Assembly: GCA_036279015.1 (NCBI GenBank) | Contig: DASUJY010000060.1 | Span: 21,878 to 85,877, forward strand | Source of the DNA: DATEOR01 sp036279015 | GTDB lineage: Bacteria > Actinomycetota > Thermoleophilia > Gaiellales > Gaiellaceae | Reading direction: 5' to 3' | Length of the DNA stretch: 64,000 bases | Part shown: positions 49,419-57,451 of the stretch, one piece after another | Layout of the letters: every line of letters begins with the position of its first letter | Position numbering within the stretch: the first letter of the stretch is position 1 | Program-made: the position numbers and the translations under genes | The notes under the pieces: model-generated | Database searches by the model: none | The model's input: only the letters and a program-made list of their open reading frames with translations | Told to the model about the DNA's origin: nothing

Positions 49419-50168
49419 GTGATCGACACGCATGCGCATCTGGACGCCCTCGAGGATCCGGCGCAGGCGCTCGCCCGCGCTCGCGAGGCGGGAGTGAGTC
49501 GCGTGGTCACGATCGGGACGACGCTCGCCTCCTGCCGGACGGCGCTCGCGCTCGCCGACGAGGAAGACGGGGTGTTCGTCTCGGTCGGTATCCACCCCCA
49601 CGAGGCAGGTACGACGAGCGCCGCCGACGTCGAGGAGCTCGCGCCGCTGCTCGAGCATCCAAAGGCGGTCGCGGTCGGCGAGACGGGGCTCGACCACTTC
49701 CGCGACTACGCGCCGCACGCGCGGCAACGGGATCTATTCGAGGCGCAGGCAGGGCTCGCGATCGCGTCGGACAAGGCGCTCGTCGTTCACACGCGCTCGG
49801 CCGACGAGGAGACCGCAGCGGTGCTCACCGGACTTCCGGAGGGAGCCAGGGTCGTCCTCCACTGCTTCTCCTCGCTCGGGCTCCTCGCGCCCGCCCTCGA
49901 GCGCGGCTGGTTCGTGTCCTTCGCCGGGAACGTGAGCTATCCGAGGGCGACCGAGCTCCGGACGGCCGCCGCACGGATCCCCGCGAGCCGGATCCTCGCG
50001 GAGACCGACAGCCCGTATCTCGCCCCCCAGCCGGTGCGCGGGCAGCCGAACGAGCCCGCCAACGTCGTCCACACGCTCGCCGCGCTCGCCGAGGCGCGCG
50101 GCGAGAACTCGCGCGACCTCGAGCAGGCGATCGACGCAAACGCGCGGGCCGCGTTCGGCCTCCCGTGA
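49419..50168 (+). CDS. tatD: TatD-family metal-dependent deoxyribonuclease
   Basis: Protein of 249 residues. Amidohydrolase-like metal motifs are complete: IDTHAHLDALE, VGIHPHEAG, VGETGLDHFR, LVVHTRSADEET, VLHCFSS and ILAETDSPYLAPQPVRG. TatD enzymes trim 3' ends of DNA and RNA and act in repair or quality control. The gene lies between metG and rsmA as in Bacillus (yabD) and mycobacteria. Its stop overlaps the GTG of rsmA. Confidence 0.94.
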   Translation: MIDTHAHLDALEDPAQALARAREAGVSRVVTIGTTLASCRTALALADEEDGVFVSVGIHPHEAGTTSAADVEELAPLLEHPKAVAVGETGLDHFRDYAPHARQRDLFEAQAGLAIASDKALVVHTRSADEETAAVLTGLPEGARVVLHCFSSLGLLAPALERGWFVSFAGNVSYPRATELRTAAARIPASRILAETDSPYLAPQPVRGQPNEPANVVHTLAALAEARGENSRDLEQAIDANARAAFGLP

Positions 50169-50944
50169 GAATCCCGGCCGCCAAACGTGAGCTGGGTCAG
50201 CACTTCCTCGTCGACGAGAACATCCTCGGCGTCGCTGGGCGCTTCGCCGATCTCCAGGCGGACGACGTCGTCCTCGAAGTCGGGGCCGGTCTCGGCGTGC
50301 TCACGTCCTACCTCGCCGAGCGGGTGCGGCTCGTCCATGCCGTCGAGCTCGACCGCGCGCTCGAGCCGCACCTCCGTGAGACGCTCGCCGCACACGACAA
50401 CGTCGACCTCCTGCTCGGTGACGCGCTCACGCTTCCGCTCGACGCGCTCGATCCACCGGCGGAGAAGCTCGTCGCCAACCTGCCTTATCAGATCGCGACG
50501 CCGCTCGTCGCCGAGAGCCTGGACCGGCTGCCCACGATCGGCCTTTGGTGCGTGATGGTGCAGCGGGAGGTGGCCGATCGCTTCTTCGCCGTTCCCGGGA
50601 CGAAGAGCTACGGCGCGGTTTCCGTCCTCATCGCCCTGACGGCGGAGCGTACGGGCTTCCACCCCGTGGGGCGAACCGTCTTCCGGCCGCGGCCGAACGT
50701 CGACTCGGCGCTCGTCGCCTTCAGGCGTACACGCGCGTGGGGCCCCGAGTTCGGCCACCTCAAGGAGGTCGTCCAGGGCGCGTTCGCCCACCGGCGGAAG
50801 ACGCTCGCCAACTCGCTCGAGCTCGCCCTCGGCAACCGGGCCGAGGTCGAGAGAGCCCTCGAGAGCCTGGGGCTCCCGCCGGGAGCCCGGGCGGAGGCGC
50901 TCGCACCCGAGCAGTTCCTCCGGCTCGCCGAGCTCCTGCCGTGA
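50165..50944 (+). CDS. rsmA: 16S rRNA dimethyladenosine transferase RsmA (KsgA)
   Basis: SAM-dependent enzyme of 259 residues that dimethylates A1518 and A1519 of 16S rRNA late in small-subunit assembly. Motifs: KRELGQHFLVDENIL, VVLEVGAGLGVLTSYLAE, VHAVELDRALEPHL and the catalytic LVANLPYQIATPLV (NLPY). The C-terminal helical domain ends ALAPEQFLRLAELL. GTG start overlaps the tatD stop; the stop overlaps the ispE GTG. Confidence 0.96.
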   Translation: MRIPAAKRELGQHFLVDENILGVAGRFADLQADDVVLEVGAGLGVLTSYLAERVRLVHAVELDRALEPHLRETLAAHDNVDLLLGDALTLPLDALDPPAEKLVANLPYQIATPLVAESLDRLPTIGLWCVMVQREVADRFFAVPGTKSYGAVSVLIALTAERTGFHPVGRTVFRPRPNVDSALVAFRRTRAWGPEFGHLKEVVQGAFAHRRKTLANSLELALGNRAEVERALESLGLPPGARAEALAPEQFLRLAELLP

Positions 50945-51765
50945 AGCGCGTTCCGGCGGCGGCGAAGATCAACCTCGCGCTCGTCGTAGGGCCCGTGCGC
51001 GAGGGCGGCTTGCACGAGGTCGCCACGGTCATGCAGCGGATCGACCTCTGTGACGCAGTCGAGCTCGAGCCGGGCCCGGCGCTCGTGGTCGAGGGTTACC
51101 GGAAGGACACCCTCGTGCGAAGCGCGCTCGCCAAGCTCGGCGCCGCGGCTGGTGTCGAGCCGCGCTGGCGGGTCCGGATCAGCAAGCGGATCCCGCTGGC
51201 GGCCGGGGTCGGAGGAGGGAGCGCGGATGCGGCGGCCGCGCTCACGCTCGCCAATCCGCTGCTGGAGAAGCCGCTCCCGGCCGAACGGCTCGTGAAGCTC
51301 GCCGCCGAGGTCGGGGCAGACGTTCCGTTCTTCCTCGAGCCGGGCCCGAAGCTCGCCACCGGCGCGGGCGAGCAGCTCACGGCGCTCGAGCTGCCGCAGG
51401 ACTTCTGGATCCTGCTCGCGCTGCCGCGGCGCGCTCGCAAGCGCTCGACCGCCGATGTGTACGCCCGCTTCGATGCCTCACGCGGCGCCGACGGGTTCGA
51501 CGAGCGCCGGCAGGCTCTCGCCGACGCGCTCGCCGCTGTCCATCGCCCGCGCGACTTCGCTTCCTTTCCGCCGAACGACCTCGCCGCCGCGGGAGGGAGG
51601 CCGGCGCTCGTCGACGAGCTCGTGCGGGCAGGGGCCTTCCGGGCGGACGTCTCGGGGGCCGGTCCTGCTGTCTACGGCCTCTTCCACCACCTGCCTGATG
51701 CGAGACAGGCAGCGCGGCGTGCGCGGCTCGCGGCGCGCACCTGGGTGGTCGCGCCCGTCTGGTAG
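50941..51765 (+). CDS. ispE: 4-diphosphocytidyl-2-C-methyl-D-erythritol kinase IspE
   Basis: GHMP-family kinase of 274 residues acting in the non-mevalonate isoprenoid pathway, phosphorylating CDP-methylerythritol. Motifs: AAAKINLALVVGPVREGG, the ATP loop RIPLAAGVGGGSADAAAAL, GADVPFFLEPGPKLATG and the third GHMP motif ADVSGAGPAVYGLF. Its GTG overlaps the rsmA stop. It indicates the organism uses the MEP pathway. Confidence 0.95.
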   Translation: MKRVPAAAKINLALVVGPVREGGLHEVATVMQRIDLCDAVELEPGPALVVEGYRKDTLVRSALAKLGAAAGVEPRWRVRISKRIPLAAGVGGGSADAAAALTLANPLLEKPLPAERLVKLAAEVGADVPFFLEPGPKLATGAGEQLTALELPQDFWILLALPRRARKRSTADVYARFDASRGADGFDERRQALADALAAVHRPRDFASFPPNDLAAAGGRPALVDELVRAGAFRADVSGAGPAVYGLFHHLPDARQAARRARLAARTWVVAPVW

Positions 51766-51777
51766 CGTCGCGCCTCG

Positions 51778-52131
51778 ATGAGCGAGCAACGAGTCATCGA
51801 GCACCGAGAGAGCGCAGCCGCGCAGTGGATGCGCGATCGCCGGCTCCGACTCGCTCTCCTGATCGCATTCGTCGAGAGCCTCGTCGTCCTCTTCAGCGAG
51901 CACGGCTGGTGGTACGTCGTCGCGGCGGCCGTCGTCGCCTGCGCGGCGCACTGGTTCGTCGGGCGCCGCAAAGGCGGGGTCCTTCACGAGATCACGTGGA
52001 CGGCGGCCGTCTCCCAGCTCCTGGCGATGTTCGTCCCGATCCTCTGGGAGGTCGTGAAGATCCTCGCGATCGTCGTGCTGCTGATCCTTGGAGGCTTCCT
52101 CCTCGTCACCCTGCTCCTCGACCGGAAGTAG
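51778..52131 (+). CDS. Small membrane protein after ispE
   Basis: Protein of 117 residues with a charged N-terminus and three hydrophobic segments: LALLIAFVESLVVLF, YVVAAAVVACAAHWFV and a long C-terminal stretch ILAIVVLLILGGFLLVTLLL. Unrecognised family. It lies 12 bases after ispE in the same direction and just before the tRNA gene. Confidence 0.65.
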   Translation: MSEQRVIEHRESAAAQWMRDRRLRLALLIAFVESLVVLFSEHGWWYVVAAAVVACAAHWFVGRRKGGVLHEITWTAAVSQLLAMFVPILWEVVKILAIVVLLILGGFLLVTLLLDRK

Positions 52132-52149
52132 ACTCGGTGACCCGATCAC

Positions 52150-52223
52150 TGGGGCGTAGCCAAGTGGTAAGGCAGCGGGTTTTGGTCCCGTGACCGGAGG
52201 TTCGAATCCTCCCGCCCCAGCCA
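52150..52223 (+). tRNA. tRNA-Gln (anticodon UUG), CCA encoded
   Basis: Acceptor arms TGGGGCG and CGCCCCA pair fully. The anticodon arm GCGGG-TTTTGGT-CCCGT gives anticodon TTG. The T arm reads GGAGGTTCGAATCCTCC. The discriminator base G and the CCA end are encoded. A tRNA-Gln at this place beside glmU is also known in other actinobacteria. Confidence 0.95.
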
Positions 52224-52236
52224 TAACCACTCGTCC

Positions 52237-53211
52237 ATGACCTCCTCGCTTGCCGCGGTCGTGATGGCCGCAGGGCTCGGGACGCGGATGCGCTCTGCGC
52301 GCCCGAAGCATCTCCATCCGCTCCTCGGGCGACGCCTCCTCGACTGGTCGATCGAGCCGGCCCTACCACTTCATCCCGATCCGCTCGTGGTCGTCTGCTC
52401 GCCGTCGACCCGGGCCGAGCTCGACGGGTCGCTACCGCCGGGAGCGACGCTCGCCGTCCAGGCGGAGCCTCGTGGTACGGGAGACGCGGTCGCCGCGGCG
52501 CGCGGGGCGCTCGAGGGCTTCGCGGGTGACGTCCTCGTGCTCGACGGCGCGGCGCCCCTCCTGACGACGGAGCTCCTGGGCTCGCTCCTGGACGAGCACC
52601 GCGCGAGTGGCTCGTCGGTAACGGTCCTCTCGATCGCGCCCGACGAACCGCTTCCCTACGGGCGCATCCTGCGGGACGGCGCGGGTGCTCTCCGCGGCAT
52701 CGTCGAGGAGGCGGACGCCACGCCCGAAGAGCGCGCCGTCCGGGAGCTGAACACGTCGATCTACGTCTTCCGGGCGACTGATCTCTGGCAGGCGCTCGAG
52801 GGGCTCGACGCGCGCAACGCCCAGGGGGAGCTCTATCTGACCGACGCCGTGCGCAACCTCGTCGACGCCGGCCGGGGCGCTGCCGTCTATTGTGCTCCTG
52901 TGGCCGAGATGGGCCTCGGGGTGAACACGAGAGGCGAGCTCGCGGAGGCCGCCGCCGAGCTGCGACGGCGCATCGTCGAGGAGCACATGGCCGCCGGAGT
53001 GTCGGTCGTCGACCCGAGCACGACGTGGATCGATCCCGAGGTCGTCGTCGAGGCCGAGGCGGTGCTGCACCCGTTCACGATCCTGCGCGGCCGCTCGATC
53101 GTCCGGGCGGAGGCCGAGGTCGGTCCCCACGCCGTGGTCGTCGACTCCGAGGTCGGGCCGGGCGCCCGCATCCCGCCCTTCACCTACCTCCACCCGGGGG
53201 CTCGAGGGTGA
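52237..53211 (+). CDS. glmU: GlmU-like N-acetylglucosamine-1-phosphate uridylyltransferase lacking the acetyltransferase half
   Basis: Protein of 324 residues. The pyrophosphorylase domain is complete: AAVVMAAGLGTRMRSARPKH with the nucleotide loop, QAEPRGTGDAVAAARGAL, a metal-site DGAAPLLTTELL, LNTSIYVFRATDLWQAL and NAQGELYLTDAV. A left-handed helix begins (STTWIDPEVVVEAEAVLHPF) but ends at YLHPGARG after about four coils. Usual GlmU is about 450-480 residues; the missing part holds the acetyl-CoA and catalytic His sites. So UDP-transfer is likely kept and glucosamine-1-phosphate acetylation would need another enzyme. Downstream frames show no continuation. Confidence 0.85.
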   Translation: MTSSLAAVVMAAGLGTRMRSARPKHLHPLLGRRLLDWSIEPALPLHPDPLVVVCSPSTRAELDGSLPPGATLAVQAEPRGTGDAVAAARGALEGFAGDVLVLDGAAPLLTTELLGSLLDEHRASGSSVTVLSIAPDEPLPYGRILRDGAGALRGIVEEADATPEERAVRELNTSIYVFRATDLWQALEGLDARNAQGELYLTDAVRNLVDAGRGAAVYCAPVAEMGLGVNTRGELAEAAAELRRRIVEEHMAAGVSVVDPSTTWIDPEVVVEAEAVLHPFTILRGRSIVRAEAEVGPHAVVVDSEVGPGARIPPFTYLHPGARG

Positions 53212-53319
53212 ACGGCGGCTCCGTCCATCCGCGCAGGGAGAATGTTCCTGTTGCGACAGCGGAGGCTGGCGGCGATGCTTGGACTACCGTCGCGAGGCGG
53301 ATCGACGAGGAAGGACACG

Positions 53320-54396
53320 GTGGAGAGCGGAACGACTGAGCTGGCCAGGCTGCCCGGCCTGGAGGTGCCGGAGGTGGCGAACACGCATCCCAGCGGCGAG
53401 CGCGGCCGCTGGATCGAGCGCGGCCCGTCCGGGAAGCTCATGCTCTTTTCCGGCCGCTCGAACCCGCAGCTCTCGGAGCGGATCGCCGACCTCCTCAACA
53501 TCGAACTCGGCGAGGTCGAGCTCGAGACGTTCGCCAACGGCGAGACCTACTGCCGCTACTGCGAGTCGATTCGAGGCGCAGACGTGTTCATCGTCCAGTC
53601 CTGTCACGGGCCGAAGACGAACGACCACATCCTGGAGCTCATGATCATGATCCAGTCGGCCAAGCTCGCCTCGGCCAACCGGATCACCGCGGTCATGCCC
53701 TGGTATCCCTATTCGCGCCAGGACAAGAAGTCGGCGCCTCGCGAGCCGATCACGGCCAAGCTGATCGCCGACATGCTCGTCGCTGCGGGCGTCGATCGCG
53801 TCCTCACGATGGACCTCCACGCCGGCCAGATCCAGGGCTTCTTCGCGCCGCGGCCGGTCGACCACATGACCGCCCTGACCCTCTTCGGCCAGTACTACCG
53901 GGACAAGGGTCTCCACGGCGACGACGTGGTCGCCGTGTCGCCGGACCCCGGCCGCGCGAAGATGGCGCGGAAGTTCGGCGAGATGCTCGAGTCCGACCTG
54001 GCGATCATGAACAAGACGCGCCCAGCGCGGGATTCGGCGGCCGTGACGGAGGTGATCGGCCGCGTCGAGGGCAAGGTGGCGATCATGACCGACGACATCA
54101 TCGTCACGGGGGGCACGCTGATCGCCGGCGCCCAGGCGCTCAAGGAGGCTGGCGCCACCGACGTCTATGCGTGCGCAACGCACGCGCTCATCCCCGACCC
54201 GGCCTTCGAGAAGCTCGGCGGAAGCGAGCTGAAGGAGGTCGCCGTCACCGACACGGTGCCGGTCAACCCGCTCCTGCGGCCCGACAACTTCCCCGAGCCG
54301 CTCACCGTCTCGATCCTGCTCGCGGACACGATCAAGAACGTCTTCTCGGACGAGTCCGTCTCGGCGATCTTCGCCGGCGAGAACCAGCTCTTCTAG
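53320..54396 (+). CDS. prs: Ribose-phosphate pyrophosphokinase
   Basis: Makes PRPP from ribose-5-phosphate and ATP for purine, pyrimidine, His and Trp synthesis. From the GTG at 53320 the protein is 358 residues. The core begins at GKLMLFSGRSNPQLSERIA, with the ATP loop region MPWYPYSRQDKKSAPREPI, flexible-loop DLHAGQIQGFF and PRPP loop IMTDDIIVTGGTLI. It has about 38 residues before the core, rich in Pro and charged groups, longer than usual. GAAGGA-like sequence before GTG 53320 favours this start, but in-frame ATGs at 53242 and 53275 would add more. It is convergent with the sortase gene, 10 bases apart. Confidence 0.93.
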   Translation: MESGTTELARLPGLEVPEVANTHPSGERGRWIERGPSGKLMLFSGRSNPQLSERIADLLNIELGEVELETFANGETYCRYCESIRGADVFIVQSCHGPKTNDHILELMIMIQSAKLASANRITAVMPWYPYSRQDKKSAPREPITAKLIADMLVAAGVDRVLTMDLHAGQIQGFFAPRPVDHMTALTLFGQYYRDKGLHGDDVVAVSPDPGRAKMARKFGEMLESDLAIMNKTRPARDSAAVTEVIGRVEGKVAIMTDDIIVTGGTLIAGAQALKEAGATDVYACATHALIPDPAFEKLGGSELKEVAVTDTVPVNPLLRPDNFPEPLTVSILLADTIKNVFSDESVSAIFAGENQLF

Positions 54397-54406
54397 AGAG
54401 CCGGGA

Positions 54407-55057
54407 TCACGCGTGGCGCGCCTGCAGTCGCGCGAAGACGACGACGTTGTCCAGATAGTGGCCCGTCGAAGCATCGAAGGGGCCGCCGCACGTGATGAGC
54501 CGCAACTCGGGAGCGGACGTCCTCCCGTAGACGAGCGCCGTCGGAAATGCCGTCTTCGCATACTCGCGGACGGCATAGACGCGGAAGCGCACGTCGCTCC
54601 CGTCCGCCCACGCGACCCGCACCTTCGAGCCTGGCTCGAGCTCGCCGAGGCGATAGAAGACGGCCGGGCCCTCCTTCGAGTCCACGTGGCCGACGATGAC
54701 CGCAGCGCCTCGCTGTCCCGGCTTCGGGCCGAGCTCGTACCAACCGGCGACCGCGTAATCGGTCGGAACCTCGAGTGTCCCGTCCTGGTTCAGCCCGAGC
54801 CCGGTCAGCCGAGTGCGGACGCCGATCGCCGGGGCGACCAACGTCGCGGGCGCGCCGTGTGGGACTCGTCGCTCGGCGGGCGGAGAGACTCGCGCGGGCC
54901 GCAAGACGCCGCTCTGACGAACCGGCGGCGTGCTCGCGGCACCGCCGAGACGGGCGAACGCGAGGACGGCGAGCCCGGCCAGTACCAGCGCGGCAATAGC
55001 CGCGTCGAGTAGCAGCACGAGCCGGGCGCGCCGTTCTGGATACGTGGGAAAACCCAC
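54407..55057 (-). CDS. Sortase, class E/F type
   Basis: Membrane-anchored transpeptidase of 216 residues. An N-terminal membrane helix (LVLLLDAAIAALVLAGLAVL) is followed by the beta-barrel domain with catalytic His124 in AVIVGHVDSK, Cys190 in LRLITCGGPFD and Arg210 in VVVFARLQ. It would cleave an LPXTG-like signal and join the protein to the wall. Its likely substrate lies 13 bases upstream in the same operon. The start is GTG at 55057. Confidence 0.92.
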   Translation of the reverse strand: MGFPTYPERRARLVLLLDAAIAALVLAGLAVLAFARLGGAASTPPVRQSGVLRPARVSPPAERRVPHGAPATLVAPAIGVRTRLTGLGLNQDGTLEVPTDYAVAGWYELGPKPGQRGAAVIVGHVDSKEGPAVFYRLGELEPGSKVRVAWADGSDVRFRVYAVREYAKTAFPTALVYGRTSAPELRLITCGGPFDASTGHYLDNVVVFARLQARHA

Positions 55058-55070
55058 CGACCCGAGATCC

Positions 55071-55580
55071 TCAGTCCCTGCCCCTGAGGCGCCGCCTTAG
55101 GGGCACGAGCAGTCCGGCGAGAACGAGGAAGCCGGCTCCGATCCCCGCCCATGGCAGAGACGAGCCCCCGGCCGTTCCGCCGGCGCCGGTGCCCGGGGCA
55201 CCGAGCGGTCCGGCACTGACCGTGAGCGCCGCCGCGATTCCGACGTTTCCGCCGCCGCAGCGGATGCCGACGTCGTACGTTCCGGGAGGCGTGGAGACCG
55301 GCACCGTGTAGTCGACGGCGAAGTCGCCGTTCGAGTCGCGGGTCGCGTTCGGCCCGAAGCCGTCAGGTGGAAAGAGCGCCGCAGTCGCGGTGATCGTGGC
55401 GGCGTCCGACGAGGGACAGTTCTTGACGGGAACCGACCCGGATATGTGCACGACGCCGCCGGGCGGAACCGTCGACGGCGACACGCTGATCGAGCCGTTC
55501 TTGGCGGCGAAGGCTGGGCCCGCGAGGGCTGCAAGCGCCACCATTCCTCCAAGGAGTGCAAGAGCAAGAGACCGTCGCAT
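55071..55580 (-). CDS. Secreted protein with LPWAG cell-wall sorting signal
   Basis: Protein of 169 residues. A signal peptide (LALALLGGMVALAALAGPAFA) is followed by a single Ig-like beta domain (SVSPSTVPPGGVVHISGSVP, with cysteines 55 and 108 able to form a disulfide). A Gly-rich linker leads to LPWAG (142-146), the hydrophobic GIGAGFLVLAGLLVPL and the tail RRRLRGRD. This is a sorting-signal layout. The adjacent sortase gene, 13 bases downstream, is the obvious partner. Function of the displayed domain is unknown. Confidence 0.8.
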   Translation of the reverse strand: MRRSLALALLGGMVALAALAGPAFAAKNGSISVSPSTVPPGGVVHISGSVPVKNCPSSDAATITATAALFPPDGFGPNATRDSNGDFAVDYTVPVSTPPGTYDVGIRCGGGNVGIAAALTVSAGPLGAPGTGAGGTAGGSSLPWAGIGAGFLVLAGLLVPLRRRLRGRD

Positions 55581-55783
55581 GAGCTTCCTTTCCGAGCCCG
55601 CGTGCGGGCCCCTTTCGTTGCTGCGGGGCGCGCCCTCGCATCGGGTCGATTCTCGTCCTTGCGATTCGCGCTCGTGCCACGTCCGCGTAACGACCTCGCA
55701 ACGCCGCTCGGGACGGCGCGTCGGGTGGGCCTCGGCGAAACAGGTTCTGCTCCAAGCCCCTTCGCTAGACTTGCTCGCCGGAC
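55581..55783. other. Divergent intergenic region between the sortase-substrate operon and rplY
   Basis: 203 bases with promoters in both directions. For rplY, TAGACT (55766-55771) lies 12 bases before the ATG. For the leftward gene GGAAAG lies about seven bases before its ATG. No extra gene was seen. Confidence 0.45.
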
Positions 55784-56506
55784 ATGGCCGGAGAACGAGT
55801 CAAGCTGAAGGTGCAGGCGAGGGAGTCGCGCGGAAGCGCGTCCTCGCGCCGCCTGCGCGCGGACGGGCTCATCCCCGGTGTCCTCTACGGCAACGGCGAC
55901 GAGGCGCATCCGTTCTGCATCGAGGAGCGCGAGCTCCGGCGCGCGCTGACCGGCGACCACGGGCTGCACGCGATCCTCGACGTCGTTCTCGAGGGCCAGC
56001 AGAAGGCTCACCACGCGGTCGTCAAGGACTACCAGCTCGACCCCACGCGAGCACGGCTCCTGCACATCGACCTGCACGAGGTGCGGCTCGACCAGACGAT
56101 TCAGACGCAGGTCGTCGTCGAGCTCGTCGGCGAGGCCGCCGGCCAGAAGGAGGGCGGCGTCCTCAGCCAGATCAACCGCGAGGTGCGCGTCGAGGCGCTG
56201 CCGATGGAGGTGCCCGACCACCTCGAGCTCGACGTCTCCGCGATGGTGATCGGAGACAGTCTGCGGGTCTCCGACCTGCGCCTGTCGGAGGGCGTCACGT
56301 TCCTCGACGACCCAGAGATGGTGCTCGCGACCGTCAGTCCGCCGACGAAGATCGAGGAGCCGGAGCCCGAGGAAGTCGAGGGCGAGGAGGGCGAGGAAGG
56401 CGTCGAGGGCGAGGTGCCCGAGGGCGAGGAGCCGGAGGGCGCGGCCGACCAGCCTGCCGAGCCCGGCGCGGACGCCGCGGGCGAAGAGCAGAACGCCGAG
56501 GGGTAG
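55784..56506 (+). CDS. rplY: 50S ribosomal protein L25 (CTC/RplY family)
   Basis: 5S rRNA-binding protein of 240 residues. The N-terminal L25 domain reads VKLKVQARESRGSASSRRLR and RADGLIPGVLYGNGDEAHPF; the TL5/CTC-type second domain reads HIDLHEVRLDQTIQTQVVVE and VEALPMEVPDHLELDVSAM. A strongly acidic tail (from about residue 185, mostly Glu, Gly and Pro) is common in actinobacterial CTC proteins. In this place it matches ctc of Bacillus and rplY of mycobacteria. It is directly followed by pth. Confidence 0.94.
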   Translation: MAGERVKLKVQARESRGSASSRRLRADGLIPGVLYGNGDEAHPFCIEERELRRALTGDHGLHAILDVVLEGQQKAHHAVVKDYQLDPTRARLLHIDLHEVRLDQTIQTQVVVELVGEAAGQKEGGVLSQINREVRVEALPMEVPDHLELDVSAMVIGDSLRVSDLRLSEGVTFLDDPEMVLATVSPPTKIEEPEPEEVEGEEGEEGVEGEVPEGEEPEGAADQPAEPGADAAGEEQNAEG

Positions 56507-56509
56507 CCC

Positions 56510-57109
56510 TTGCGCTTTCTTCGTCGGGGCGAGCGGGCCTCGACGCTCGATCTTCTCATGGCCGGGCTCGGCAACCCCGGACGCGACTACGCCGACACGC
56601 GGCACAACGTCGGCTTCATGGTCGCCGACGAGCTGGCCCGGCGGCACGGAGGCTCGTGGCGCGGCAAGTTCTCCGGGGAAGTCGTGGACGTGCGCGTCGA
56701 CGGCGCGCGCGCCGCGATCCTGAAGCCGCAGACGTTCATGAACGAATCCGGGCGGTCGGTCGCGGCGGCGGCGCGCTTCTACAAGGTCGAGCCGGACGCC
56801 CTCCTCGTCGTCCACGACGAGGTCGACCTCGAGCTCGGGCGACTCCAGGTACGACTCGGCGGCGGCCTGGCGGGGCACAACGGCCTGCGGTCGGTCGCGC
56901 AGCAGCTCGGGACGCCGGACTTCCTTCGGCTCCGCATCGGGGTCGGACGACCCGAGCGCGGCGACCCGCGGCCGGTGGCCGACTGGGTCCTGTCGCCGTT
57001 CGAGCCGGACGTCGACGTGGGCGCGATCGTCACGCGCGCGGCGGACGCGGCCGAGCTGCTGGTCGCCGAAGGCCTCGAGGCAGCGCAGCAGCGTTTCAAC
57101 GAGCGCTGA
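56510..57109 (+). CDS. pth: Peptidyl-tRNA hydrolase
   Basis: Enzyme of 199 residues that recycles tRNA from stalled peptidyl-tRNA. Motifs: LMAGLGNPGRDYADTRHNVG (with the catalytic His), LKPQTFMNESGRSV and VVHDEVDLELGRLQVRLGGG then LAGHNGLRSV. A TTG start three bases after rplY is used because the first strand before GLGNPG (DLLM) is needed; starting at ATG 56558 would remove it. The gene order rplY-pth is conserved in Bacillus and mycobacteria. Confidence 0.93.
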   Translation: MRFLRRGERASTLDLLMAGLGNPGRDYADTRHNVGFMVADELARRHGGSWRGKFSGEVVDVRVDGARAAILKPQTFMNESGRSVAAAARFYKVEPDALLVVHDEVDLELGRLQVRLGGGLAGHNGLRSVAQQLGTPDFLRLRIGVGRPERGDPRPVADWVLSPFEPDVDVGAIVTRAADAAELLVAEGLEAAQQRFNER

Positions 57110-57197
57110 CGCAGTTCCGTCTCGCTCCGCGCACCACGCGTACGACTTTCGGGATTACGCTCGGAAGCGGGTGGTGGCTCGGGGTGGCCCCGGGAGG

Positions 57198-57425
57198 TCA
57201 GGCGTTTCTGAGGCTCTCCGGGAGGTGGTCCTCGTCGATCCGGACGCGCACGTAGGGGCCGACGCCGGTCCGGCCGTACTCGACCCGCCAGGCGCTCTCC
57301 GGCACGGCCGCGAGCGCCTCCTCGTTCTGGCTTCTCCACTCCCGAAAGCGCGCCTCGGCCGCGGGCGGATCGAACGCCGCCACGAGCTTCGGGCGCAATC
57401 CGATCGGGACGAGCTCGCCAGCCAT
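57198..57425 (-). CDS. Hypothetical small protein
   Basis: 75 residues, unrecognised: MAGELVPIGLRPKLVAAF, then a helix (AAEARFREWRSQNEEALAAV) and a strand (GPYVRVRIDED). Codon use looks like neighbouring genes. A leaderless promoter element precedes the ATG, which supports it being real. It diverges from mfd. Confidence 0.6.
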   Translation of the reverse strand: MAGELVPIGLRPKLVAAFDPPAAEARFREWRSQNEEALAAVPESAWRVEYGRTGVGPYVRVRIDEDHLPESLRNA

Positions 57426-57437
57426 CCGCCCACGATA
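57426..57437 (-). promoter_or_regulatory. Candidate leaderless promoter -10 for the 75-residue protein
   Basis: Minus strand TATCGT, six bases, then ATG at 57425. Confidence 0.45.
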
Positions 57438-57451
57438 ACCCGGCGGCTACG

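Noticed and set aside
47765..49510. Long upstream extension of abrB opposite metG
   Set aside because: The AbrB domain starts after ATG 47764 with its own ribosome site; the rest is a metG shadow.
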